A stretch of 5,943 nucleotides of DNA from an uncultured Collinsella sp. Its GTDB lineage: Bacteria; Actinomycetota; Coriobacteriia; Coriobacteriales; Coriobacteriaceae. The stretch spans positions 1 through 5,943 of the forward strand of contig USCJ01000094.1 of NCBI GenBank assembly GCA_900553215.1, read 5' to 3'. The notes beneath the pieces were generated by a model. It worked only from the letters and a program-made list of their open reading frames with translations. It was not told the origin of the DNA and made no database searches. The translations under genes and the position numbers were made by a program. Below, piece by piece: positions 1 to 5,943 of the stretch (positions within the stretch are counted from its first letter, which is position 1; the number at the start of each line of letters is the position of its first letter).

Positions 1-353
1 CCAGGCGTGACGGGGCCGACGAGAGCCTGCATGCCCCAGTCGCACAGGGTATTGAAGGCGTTGATAGCCTTCTCGCCGTCGGCGACGTCATCCTCGGACT
101 TAAGCGAGAGTTTGAGGTCCTTGGTCGAGAAATCCTTGGCGGCAAGCTTGGCACCCTTCTCGGCCGAAACGCCATAGGTTGCCGCGGCGCCGGTCAGAGG
201 GCCGATGACACCGATCTTGAAGGTCTTGCCGTCATCGGCGGTGCCGCCGTCCGAGCCACCCGACGAGCAACCAGCGAGTGCGGCGGTGCTGCCGAGCGCC
301 GCAGCGCCGGCGAGAAAGTTCCTACGGCTGAGCGTGCTGTTGATGTTAAACAT
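1..353 (-). CDS. ABC transporter solute-binding lipoprotein, N-terminal part (LivK-like)
   Basis: This is the first 117 codons of a secreted, lipid-anchored solute receptor for an ABC importer; the rest lies beyond the left edge. The N-terminus carries a twin-arginine motif (S9-R10-R11-N-F-L), then an alanine/glycine-rich hydrophobic stretch and a lipobox ending LAGC with the lipidated cysteine at residue 29. A Ser/Gly/Asp-rich linker follows. The mature domain opens with KIGVIGPLTG (about residues 46-55), the usual start of type 1 periplasmic-binding-fold proteins of the branched-chain amino acid receptor class (Peripla_BP_6), and the last visible residues (ALVGPVTPG) fit the same fold. The start at 353 is preceded by AGGGGG about six bases upstream on the minus strand. 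The gene is divergent from hom. The ligand cannot be told from this fragment; amino acids, peptides or other small solutes are possible. The partner permease and ATPase genes are not in the window. Confidence 0.88.
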   Translation of the reverse strand, partial: MFNINSTLSRRNFLAGAAALGSTAALAGCSSGGSDGGTADDGKTFKIGVIGPLTGAAATYGVSAEKGAKLAAKDFSTKDLKLSLKSEDDVADGEKAINAFNTLCDWGMQALVGPVTP

Positions 354-604
354 GGTGTCCCCCTTTTTCGCTGGCCGCGGTGCGGCCGTCTTGCGGTACA
401 GGGCAAACCTTATGGTGCAAACGTTGACAGTTTGTTACGGAGTTCCGTTTGTAGCGAGCGTGTTTCCAATGTTTCCGCAGCGTTTCGGGGGTGCCGTTTT
501 GTGCGACTCCTGTTGCCCGGCGAGCACGCGCCCTCGGTTCACGCTAGAATGCACTCAACCTTTAAGCGGTTAATCCATCCATAAGATGCACGAAGGAGCT
601 ATCT
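354..604. promoter_or_regulatory. Divergent intergenic region between the lipoprotein gene and hom
   Basis: This 251-base region must hold the start signals of both flanking genes. I could not fix a convincing -35/-10 pair on either strand. TAGAAT at 545-550 is a plausible -10 for hom but lacks a good -35 at 16-18 bases; TTGACA at 424-429 is a perfect -35 hexamer without a good -10 at the right distance. There is a short inverted repeat ACGGA-GT-TCCGT at 437-448, partly nested in a wider one (CAAACG 418-423 and CGTTTG 446-451), which could be an operator. The hom ribosome binding site AAGGAG lies at 593-598, six bases before the start. No T-box, riboswitch or Thr/Ile-rich leader peptide was recognised. 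Confidence 0.35.
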
Positions 605-1948
605 ATGAGCGAACCCCTGCGCACCGTGAACGTCGGTCTGATCGGTCTGGGAACCGTCGGCGGCGGCGTGGCCCGCCTGATCAAGAGCCACCACGATGAG
701 TACCTGGCAGCCTACGGCATCGACCTTAAGCTGACCCGCGCCTGCGCGCTTGCTTGGGAGCAGGCCGAGGCGGCAGGCATTGAGCGCGAGGCCTTTACGA
801 GTGACTGGCACGACGTCGTCACCGACCCCGCCGTCGACATCGTCGTCGAGCTGATTGGCGGCGAGCATCCCGCAACCGAGATCTTTACCACTGCCTTTGA
901 GCACGGCAAGCACGTCGTCTCTGCCAACAAGGCCCTGCTGGGCCGTCACGTCGAGACGCTCGCCGAGAAGGCGCGCGCGTGCGGCGTGCAGATTAAGTGC
1001 GAGGCCAGCTGCGGCGGCGGCATCCCCATCGTGAGCACGCTCGAGCACGACCTGGTGGGCAACAAGATCCTGACCATCGCCGGAATCCTCAACGGCACCA
1101 CCAACTATATCCTGTCGCGCATGGACGCCGAGGGCGCCGATTACGCTGACGTGCTTGCCGACGCGCAGGCCAAGGGCTATGCCGAGGCCGACCCGTCCGC
1201 CGATGTCGACGGCTTCGACGCCGCCAGCAAGACGGCCATCCTCGCCTCCATCGGCTTTGGCACCCGCGTTACCACCGACGATGTGTACCAGCAGGGTATC
1301 CGTACCATCGGCGCCGAGGACATCGCCCAGGCCCGCGAGCTCGGCTACACCATTAAACTGCTGGGCATCGCTCGCAACACCGACGCTGGCGTCGACGTTC
1401 GCGTGCATCCCACGCTCATCCCGGCAGACCATATGCTCGCCAAGGTCAACGGTGCCATGAACGCCGTCTACGTGGTGGGTGACGCCGTGGGCGAGACCAT
1501 GTTCTACGGCGCGGGCGCAGGCTCCTTCCCCACCGCGAGCGCCGTCGTGGGCGATATCCTGTCGCTCTCCGAGCAGATCAGCCGCGGCGTGGCTCCGCTG
1601 CCCGAGATTGAGCCCTATGGTCACAACCTCGCCTTTAAGCCCATGGACGAGCTCCAGACCAAGTACTATGTGCGCCTGAAGGTCGCCGACCGCGTGGGCG
1701 CCCTGTCCGAGACGGTCGACATCTTTGCCAAGCACAACATCTCAATCTCGCTCATCAACCAGGTCGAGGACGGCAAGTCGGGCGTCAGCGATGCCTGCTC
1801 GGTCATCTTCCTGACGCACCGCGCGCTCGAGAAGGACGTCCAGGCTGCCGCTGCCGAGCTTGCCAGCGTCGACTGCGTGGCCGAGGTCGCCAACGTCCTG
1901 CGCATCGAGGACGTCGAGGCCTGGTCCGAAGGCGTTATGGCCAACTAG
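605..1948 (+). CDS. hom: Homoserine dehydrogenase with C-terminal ACT domain
   Basis: Cytosolic enzyme (447 aa, normal for the monofunctional family) that reduces L-aspartate 4-semialdehyde to L-homoserine with NAD(P)H, the branch point to threonine, isoleucine and methionine. Domains: an N-terminal Rossmann domain with the GxGxxG loop GLGTVG at residues 14-19; ANK at 107-109, whose lysine matches a conserved active-site lysine; the catalytic domain with NGTTNY at 163-168; and the family signature at 187-209 (A-x3-GYAEADPSADVDGFDAASK), where D205 and K209 have the spacing of the catalytic Asp/Lys pair of yeast homoserine dehydrogenase. An ACT domain starts near Y354 (YYVRLKVADRVGALSE) and runs to about 435. 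In this family the ACT domain usually mediates feedback inhibition by threonine. The ATG at 605 has AAGGAG six bases upstream. A strong terminator follows directly, so the gene appears monocistronic; thrB and thrC are not adjacent. Identification is secure. Confidence 0.97.
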   Translation: MSEPLRTVNVGLIGLGTVGGGVARLIKSHHDEYLAAYGIDLKLTRACALAWEQAEAAGIEREAFTSDWHDVVTDPAVDIVVELIGGEHPATEIFTTAFEHGKHVVSANKALLGRHVETLAEKARACGVQIKCEASCGGGIPIVSTLEHDLVGNKILTIAGILNGTTNYILSRMDAEGADYADVLADAQAKGYAEADPSADVDGFDAASKTAILASIGFGTRVTTDDVYQQGIRTIGAEDIAQARELGYTIKLLGIARNTDAGVDVRVHPTLIPADHMLAKVNGAMNAVYVVGDAVGETMFYGAGAGSFPTASAVVGDILSLSEQISRGVAPLPEIEPYGHNLAFKPMDELQTKYYVRLKVADRVGALSETVDIFAKHNISISLINQVEDGKSGVSDACSVIFLTHRALEKDVQAAAAELASVDCVAEVANVLRIEDVEAWSEGVMAN

Positions 1949-1978
1949 TCCAACGCTCGCCCAGCAATACGCGCCTTG

Positions 1979-2013
1979 AGGGCTCCCGTCCGATGTGGGA
2001 CGGGAGCCCTTTT
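1979..2013 (+). terminator. Rho-independent terminator of hom
   Basis: A perfect 12-bp stem (GGGCTCCCGTCC at 1980-1991 with GGACGGGAGCCC at 1998-2009, extended by A1979-T2010) closes a six-base loop. It is followed by TTTT at 2010-2013. It lies 30 bases after the hom stop codon. There is no T-run on the other side, so it acts on plus-strand transcripts only and separates hom from the downstream SDR gene. Confidence 0.93.
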
Positions 2014-2162
2014 GTCTCCTGCCCCAAGCACAACGGCAGAGTATATTTGCGCGAGCCGCTCATCGGTAACGCGGGCTACCGTTCACCGATATGCAAACGC
2101 GACCGATTCCGGCTACCGCTACGCTGTGCTGCGAATGTCCGCCCGCGATGAGAGGAAGCACC

Positions 2163-2913
2163 ATGTTGCTCGAGGGCAAGAAAGCAATCATCACCGGAGG
2201 CACGCGCGGTATCGGCTATGCCATCGCCTGCCGTTTTATCGAGGCAGGCGCTGCCGTCACCGTCTTTGGCTCGCGCCAGGAGACTGCCGATGCTGCCGTT
2301 GAGAAGCTGGAAGCTGCCTATCCCAGAGGCCAAGGTCTGGGGCCGCTCCTGCGACCTCACCTCACTCGAGGCCGTAACCGAAGCCTTCGCCGCGGCTGCC
2401 GACGATATGGGCGGCTTGGACACCGTCGTCAACAATGCCGGCATCTCCCAGCGCTCTCCCCTTTTGGACTACACGGCCGAAGAGTTTGCAAAGGTCATGG
2501 ACCTTAACGTCGTCGCCGTCTTTAATGGCCACCAGGCTGCCGCCAAGATCATGACCAAGGCCGGCCATGGCGGCACCATCACCACCACGAGCTCGATGGT
2601 CGCCAAGTACGGTCAGCCCTCCGGTGTCGGCTACCCCACGTCCAAGTTTGCCGTCAACGGTATGGTCCAGTCGCTCTCGCGCGAGCTCGCCCCCATGGGC
2701 ATTCGCGTCAATGCCGTCGCACCCGGCGTGACCAAGACCGATATGGTCGCCAACCTGCCCGAAGAGGTCATCAAGCCCATCATCGCCACCATTCCGCTGG
2801 GTCGCATGGGCGAGCCCGAGGATGTCGCCAACGCCTTTGTTTTCCTGGCGAGCGACATGTCCTCCTATGTCACGGGCGCCGTGCTCCCCGTCGACGGAGC
2901 CGCCCGCTCCTAA
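2163..2913 (+). pseudogene. SDR-family NAD(P)-dependent oxidoreductase, disrupted by a +1 frameshift
   Basis: A short-chain dehydrogenase/reductase that would be 249 aa if one base were skipped near 2325. The frame from ATG 2163 reads MLLEGKKAIITGGTRGIG up to Tyr53-Pro54 and, unshifted, ends at 2507 as a 114-residue product without an active site. From GAG at 2326 the other frame continues the protein to TAA at 2911-2913. In the corrected numbering: cofactor loop TGGTRGIG at 11-18, NNAG at 90-93, and the catalytic tetrad N115, S144, Y157, K161 (Y-P-T-S-K). The Ser-Tyr distance of 13 is typical, the PG motif follows (VAPGVTKTDM), and the C-terminus ends YVTGAVLPVDGAARS in classical FabG style. 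After the second beta strand there is G-S-R rather than an acidic residue, which suggests NADP(H) preference. The start has AGAGGA at 2151-2156. From memory the sequence looks closer to BaiA-type hydroxysteroid dehydrogenases than to housekeeping FabG; substrate unproven. The lesion may be a real mutation, a sequencing error or, less likely, programmed frameshifting. No other defect is seen. Confidence 0.85.
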
Positions 2914-2955
2914 GGAGCCACAAGCTTTGGCTTCAAGCTTCAACATAGCTCAACC

Positions 2956-2997
2956 AAAAAGGCGCGCCGTCTGAATCAACTGCAGACAGCGCGCCTT
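2956..2997 (-). terminator. Hairpin terminator between convergent genes, oriented for the antiporter transcript
   Basis: The stem pairs AAGGCGCGC/GTCTG (2959-2967, 2969-2973) with CAGAC/GCGCGCCTT (2983-2987, 2989-2997), with a nine-base loop. The one non-matching pair (C2968/A2988) becomes a G.U wobble in minus-strand RNA, giving a continuous 15-bp stem. The five A's at 2956-2960 give TTTTT at the 3' end of that RNA. On the plus strand the same pair is a C/A mismatch and the tail is only TTCTCCTGTT. It is therefore best as a terminator for the minus-strand antiporter transcript, though it may also stop the SDR transcript, which ends 43 bases before it. Confidence 0.8.
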
Positions 2998-3011
2998 CTC
3001 CTGTTATGAAA

Positions 3012-3182
3012 GGGAAACTATGTCCCAGTATTTCGGATCAGAACGGGGCACGGTTTCCCCCAGGACCTCCTTGCGGAAACTGCATCCCACTCTGAGCGCC
3101 CATTCCGGGACACAGCTTCCCAACGGCCCCCGTTTCGGAAACCACATCCCGTTCCGAGCCTTCAAAGCGGGACGCGGCTTCC
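3012..3182. repeat. Three tandem 62-bp units, each an imperfect stem-loop
   Basis: Six copies of a 14-base motif with consensus GGAARCYRYRTCCC alternate in orientation. The arms are 3013-3026/3045-3058, 3075-3088/3107-3120 and 3137-3150/3169-3182. Every unit has 14-base arms, an 18-base loop and a 16-base spacer, so left arms start exactly 62 bases apart. Unit 1 extends by one more pair (3012/3059). Loops of units 2 and 3 match at about ten of eighteen positions, so the whole unit, not only the arms, is repeated. Read as minus-strand RNA the cores pair at 12, 14 and 14 of 14 positions counting G.U; read as plus-strand RNA at 13, 11 and 11. The array lies between the antiporter stop codon and the terminator at 2956-2997, so it would be in the antiporter 3' untranslated region. 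There is no T-run after the units. 62 is not a multiple of three, which argues against a repeated peptide. I do not recognise the element as a named family. Confidence 0.85.
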
Positions 3183-3197
3183 CCGAGAAAGTATCGA

Positions 3198-4754
3198 CTA
3201 CTTACCGTCGTCGTCCTCGGCTTCTTCTCTTGCATAGAGCTCCAGCATGCGGCGGCGGTATTCGCGCACGGCGAGCTTGGCGCGCTCCAGGCGGCGGCGC
3301 TCACGCGGAGTCAGCTCGGACGGGTCGACCTCGTCTCCATAGGTCTTATCGGCAAGCAGGTGCGCCGCGTCCACGATGCGGGCATCGATGTGGCCGCTCG
3401 CCGCCTCGGCGGAAAGACGCTCGGCAATCGTATCGAGCGTAGGCAGGCCCTCGAATACGCGACCATGGCCATGCGAAGTCAGTAGCTCATGCTCGCGCGC
3501 GAGCAAGCTCGCTAGGTCGTGGTGGGCGCGCAAGATGTCGAGCGCATCGGATGGATGCTCGGCAACCTCTGCTACGGCGGCGACCGGTGCGGCATCCACC
3601 ACGCGGTAGAAGAGCTGCGCGAGCAATGGCATCAAGAACACCGTGATGGCACCGGCGGCAACCATGACCGACGCAATATCTTGCGACAGCGCGCCCGCGT
3701 TGACGGCAACGCTCGTAACGGCAACGATGATCGGCAGCGCCGTGGTGCAGTACAGGGCCACGGTAATGCGACCATACGCCGACACATCGCGCGTCGCAGG
3801 ACAAATGCTCATGGAAATAAGAATAGGCACGGCACGAATAATCAACAACGCCACGATAAAGCCCGCGAGCAAGCCCGGGCGCGACGCCACGGCCGTCAGG
3901 TCGATCTTTGCGCCCGACACGGTAAAGAACACCGGAATCAAAAAACCGTAGGCCAGACCGTCGAGCTTGGTCTCGAGCGTATGGTTGCCCTCGGGGATGA
4001 TATAGCGCAGGACAAAGCCAGCGGCAAAAGAACCCAACACGATGTCGAGATCAAAGACAGCCGAGAATGCCACGAGCGTGACCAGGATGAGCACCGTCAG
4101 GCGCACGAAGGTCTGCGACGTGGTATCGGCGCGCTCCTCAACAAATGCAAAGAAGCGGCTGCCGACGCGCTTGGAGCGGCTCGGGACCAGCAACACGCAA
4201 ACCACCGCAAACAAGCCAAGGATAACGAGCGTTTGGATGCCAGTGCGGGCAGACAACAGCACCGACATGGCGAGCACGGGACCGAGCTCGCCCCAAGTGC
4301 CATACGCGAGAATCGAGTCGCCCACGCGCGTGCCGGTGAGCGAGCGCTCACGCATGATGGGCACAAGCGTACCGAGCGCCGTCGAAGTGAGGGCAAGCGT
4401 CACGGCGATACCGTCGAAATGACTGACTGAGAACCACGGGGTAAAGCGCACGGCAAGCCAGGCGATACCAAACGTGACGACCCACGTCGCCAAGCCGTAG
4501 CGCCCCTCGACGCCCGTGATGCTCTTGGGGTCGATCTCAAAGCCGGCAAGCAGGAACAAAAAGGCCAGGCCCAGCTCGGACACAAGCGAGACCTCAGCAT
4601 CTACATGGATGACGCCGAGCATATGGGGTCCCAGTACCGCGCCGAGCACGAGCAAAAAGACCGTCTCGGGAACGGGTTTTCCGGGAATCGCCGAGGCGAT
4701 AAAAGGACTCGCAAAGGCCACGAGTGCGATGATGGCGAGCGAAACGAATGCCAT
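3198..4754 (-). CDS. Cation:proton antiporter, CPA2 / Na+/H+ exchanger family (PF00999)
   Basis: A 518-residue integral membrane protein expected to exchange protons for Na+ or K+ across the cytoplasmic membrane. Residues 1 to about 385 hold roughly 12-13 hydrophobic segments. Family-like elements are LAFLFLLAGFEID (63-75), the Thr/Ser-containing TALTSTALGTLVP segment around 119-132, GSFAAGFVLRYI (241-252) and PVFFTVSGAKIDL (274-286), which resembles the PLFFVxxGxxxDL element of KefB/NapA-type exchangers. Where the ion-site Asp pair (DD, ND or QD) is expected, the sequence reads GTWGELGP with E156. Residues about 395-518 form a charged, probably helical cytoplasmic tail ending in an Arg/Lys-rich stretch and an acidic end (EEAEDDDGK). 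No TrkA-N nucleotide-binding domain is present, which argues against a classical KefB/KefC. The ATG at 4754 has AGAAAGG six bases upstream on the minus strand. The gene is convergent with the SDR and divergent from purL. Fold is clear; ion specificity is not. Confidence 0.9.
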   Translation of the reverse strand: MAFVSLAIIALVAFASPFIASAIPGKPVPETVFLLVLGAVLGPHMLGVIHVDAEVSLVSELGLAFLFLLAGFEIDPKSITGVEGRYGLATWVVTFGIAWLAVRFTPWFSVSHFDGIAVTLALTSTALGTLVPIMRERSLTGTRVGDSILAYGTWGELGPVLAMSVLLSARTGIQTLVILGLFAVVCVLLVPSRSKRVGSRFFAFVEERADTTSQTFVRLTVLILVTLVAFSAVFDLDIVLGSFAAGFVLRYIIPEGNHTLETKLDGLAYGFLIPVFFTVSGAKIDLTAVASRPGLLAGFIVALLIIRAVPILISMSICPATRDVSAYGRITVALYCTTALPIIVAVTSVAVNAGALSQDIASVMVAAGAITVFLMPLLAQLFYRVVDAAPVAAVAEVAEHPSDALDILRAHHDLASLLAREHELLTSHGHGRVFEGLPTLDTIAERLSAEAASGHIDARIVDAAHLLADKTYGDEVDPSELTPRERRRLERAKLAVREYRRRMLELYAREEAEDDDGK

Positions 4755-4938
4755 GTGATGCCTTTCTCTTGTTTGCGCTTCACTGTAGCACCCTCGCCGT
4801 CCTCAACGCGCCGCGAGCTGTCGTATCATAGTGAGGTTTACAAACATGTGGCTCAAGGCGACCGCAGGGCAGACCCCGCAAACCGACCGCTGCCGCATAC
4901 CGTACCGTACGCCCAACCGATCAGGAAGGCAGGAACCA
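4755..4938. promoter_or_regulatory. Divergent intergenic region between the antiporter and purL
   Basis: This 184-base spacer must carry promoters for both genes. The best candidate is the TATCATA block at 4824-4830: TATCAT reads as a -10 toward purL and TATGAT (5 of 6 consensus) as a -10 toward the antiporter, about 70 bases before its start. Neither has a good -35 at 16-18 bases; TTGAGC on the minus strand (4851-4856) sits 20 bases away. The purL leader of about 100 bases contains a short TACCG direct repeat near 4898-4910. I see no purine riboswitch core or other known riboswitch. Ribosome binding sites are AGAAAGG (4761-4767, minus) and GGAAGG or AGGA (4924-4934, plus). Confidence 0.3.
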
Positions 4939-5943
4939 ATGGTCTCTCGTATCTACGTGGAGAAGAAACCCGGGTTCGACGTCGAGGCTCAGCAGCTCAA
5001 GGGCGAGCTGACCGAAATTCTCGGCATCAAGGGCATCGAGGCCCTGAGGATTATCAACCGCTACGACGTCGAGGGCATCGACAAGGAGCTTTTCCGGTCC
5101 TGCGTGCCGACCGTCTTTAGCGAGCCCCAGGTCGATGTGACCTACGACGAGCTCCCCGCAAGCGATGGCGCCGTCTTTGCCGTCGAATTCCTGCCTGGCC
5201 AGTTTGACCAGCGCGCCGACTCCGCCAGCGAGTGCGTGCAGCTCATCAGCCAGGGCGAGCGCCCCGCCGTGCGCTCCGCCAAGGTCTATATGATCTCGGG
5301 CGCTCTGGACGAGGCCGCCATTGATGCCATCAAGCACTACGTGGTGAACCCCGTCGAGGCGCGCATCGCCTCGCTCGACCTGCCCGAGACGCTGTACATG
5401 GAGACCCCCGAGCCCCAGCCCGTCGAGGTGCTCGACGGTTTCCGCGAGCTCGACGAAGCCGGTCTTGCCGCCTTTATTTCCGAGCGCGGCCTTGCCATGG
5501 ACGAGGCGGACATCGCCTTCTGCCAGCAGTACTTCCGCGATGAGGATCGCGACCCCACCATCACCGAGATCCGCGTGATCGACACCTACTGGTCCGATCA
5601 CTGCCGCCACACCACCTTCGGCACCGTCCTGGACGACGTGACGATCGACGACGCCGTGGTGCAGCAGGCCTTCGACCGCTACATGGAAATGCGCCACGAG
5701 CTCGGTCGCGACGCCAAGCCCGTCTGCCTCATGGACATGGGCACCATCGGCGCCAAGTACCTTAAGAAGACCGGCGTCATGACCGATGTCGACGAGTCCG
5801 AGGAGATCAACGCCTGCACCGTCAAGGTGAAGGTCGATGTCGATGGCGAGAACCAGGACTGGCTGTTCCTCTTTAAGAACGAGACCCACAACCATCCGAC
5901 CGAGATCGAGCCCTTCGGTGGTGCCGCCACCTGCGTGGGCGGT
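4939..5943 (+). CDS. purL: Phosphoribosylformylglycinamidine synthase, N-terminal part
   Basis: This is the first 335 codons of FGAM synthase, the fourth step of purine biosynthesis: FGAR + ATP + glutamine gives FGAM + ADP + Pi + glutamate. The start MVSRIYVEKKPGFDVEAQ with later RIINRYDVEGI is typical of the long single-chain form of about 1,240 residues found in clostridia and Coriobacteriia, in which a PurS-like N-terminal domain, the synthetase domains and a C-terminal glutaminase are fused. Visible motifs are YWSDHCRHTTF at 217-227, equivalent to WSEHCRH in E. coli PurL, and NETHNHPTEIEPFGGAATC at 314-332, the ATP/FGAR-binding loop; the window ends within the glycine-rich stretch right after it. 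The glutaminase part is not in view. The ATG at 4939 has GGAAGG (4924-4929) nine bases upstream and AGGA (4931-4934) four bases upstream. The gene is divergent from the antiporter; what follows it cannot be seen. Confidence 0.96.
   Translation, partial: MVSRIYVEKKPGFDVEAQQLKGELTEILGIKGIEALRIINRYDVEGIDKELFRSCVPTVFSEPQVDVTYDELPASDGAVFAVEFLPGQFDQRADSASECVQLISQGERPAVRSAKVYMISGALDEAAIDAIKHYVVNPVEARIASLDLPETLYMETPEPQPVEVLDGFRELDEAGLAAFISERGLAMDEADIAFCQQYFRDEDRDPTITEIRVIDTYWSDHCRHTTFGTVLDDVTIDDAVVQQAFDRYMEMRHELGRDAKPVCLMDMGTIGAKYLKKTGVMTDVDESEEINACTVKVKVDVDGENQDWLFLFKNETHNHPTEIEPFGGAATCVGG

Noticed and set aside
549..584. Short open frame (ATG to TAA, 11 residues) ahead of hom as an attenuation leader peptide
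   Set aside because: It contains only one Thr and one Ile codon, has no ribosome binding site, and no terminator/antiterminator pair follows.
599..1735. Long open frame on the minus strand opposite hom
   Set aside because: It mirrors the GC3-rich codons of a secure gene, has no recognisable domain, and its start and stop lie within or beside hom.
2163..2913. 7-beta-hydroxysteroid dehydrogenase known from Collinsella
   Set aside because: The remembered N-terminus and active-site surroundings of that enzyme differ clearly from this protein, which has a classical TGGTRGIG loop and a VDGA end.
3012..3182. CRISPR array
   Set aside because: The repeated motif alternates in orientation, is degenerate and only 14 bases long, and the intervals between copies resemble each other across units; no cas genes are present.
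3020..3442. Plus-strand open frame starting in the repeat array with an AAAGGGAAAC element before ATG
   Set aside because: The apparent ribosome binding site is part of the repeat arm, the repeat period is not a multiple of three, and the second half is antisense to the antiporter.
4755..4938. Purine or ZTP riboswitch ahead of purL
   Set aside because: No conserved core elements of either class could be found by eye, and there is no terminator hairpin in the leader.
4921..5895. 324-codon open frame on the minus strand opposite purL
   Set aside because: An antisense shadow of purL with low-complexity Gly/Ala/Val/Asp composition and no ribosome binding site of note.

Overview
The window is GC-rich DNA with dense GC3-biased coding, strong Shine-Dalgarno sites and hairpin terminators. 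It looks like a chromosomal segment of a gut actinomycete of the class Coriobacteriia, most probably Collinsella or a close relative. This rests on codon style, a Tat-type lipoprotein signal on a solute-binding protein, and the long single-chain PurL; it is an inference, not a database match.

Layout from left to right: (1) 1-353, minus strand: the N-terminal part of an ABC transporter solute-binding lipoprotein, running off the left edge. (2) 354-604: a divergent intergenic region. (3) 605-1948, plus: a complete homoserine dehydrogenase (hom) with a C-terminal ACT domain, followed by a textbook terminator at 1979-2013. (4) 2163-2913, plus: a short-chain dehydrogenase/reductase whose catalytic residues are all present but split over two frames by one extra base near 2325. 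(5) 2914-3197: a convergent intergenic region holding a hairpin terminator (2956-2997) and an array of three 62-bp units, each able to form a stem-loop. (6) 3198-4754, minus: a CPA2-type cation:proton antiporter with a long charged C-terminal tail. (7) 4755-4938: a divergent intergenic region. (8) 4939-5943, plus: the first 335 codons of phosphoribosylformylglycinamidine synthase (purL), running off the right edge.

The genes are a housekeeping mix rather than one pathway: aspartate-family amino acid synthesis (hom), purine synthesis (purL), ion homeostasis (antiporter), solute uptake (lipoprotein) and an SDR oxidoreductase. Each appears to be transcribed on its own. hom is not followed by thrB or thrC.

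The least explained part is the 3012-3182 repeat array. Its three units share the same arm length, loop length and 62-bp period. Most positions that are not Watson-Crick pairs become G.U wobbles only when the minus strand is read as RNA. That points to a structured 3' untranslated region or 3'-derived small RNA of the antiporter transcript. The second point of interest is the frameshifted SDR, which from memory resembles bile-acid 3-alpha-hydroxysteroid dehydrogenases of the BaiA type.
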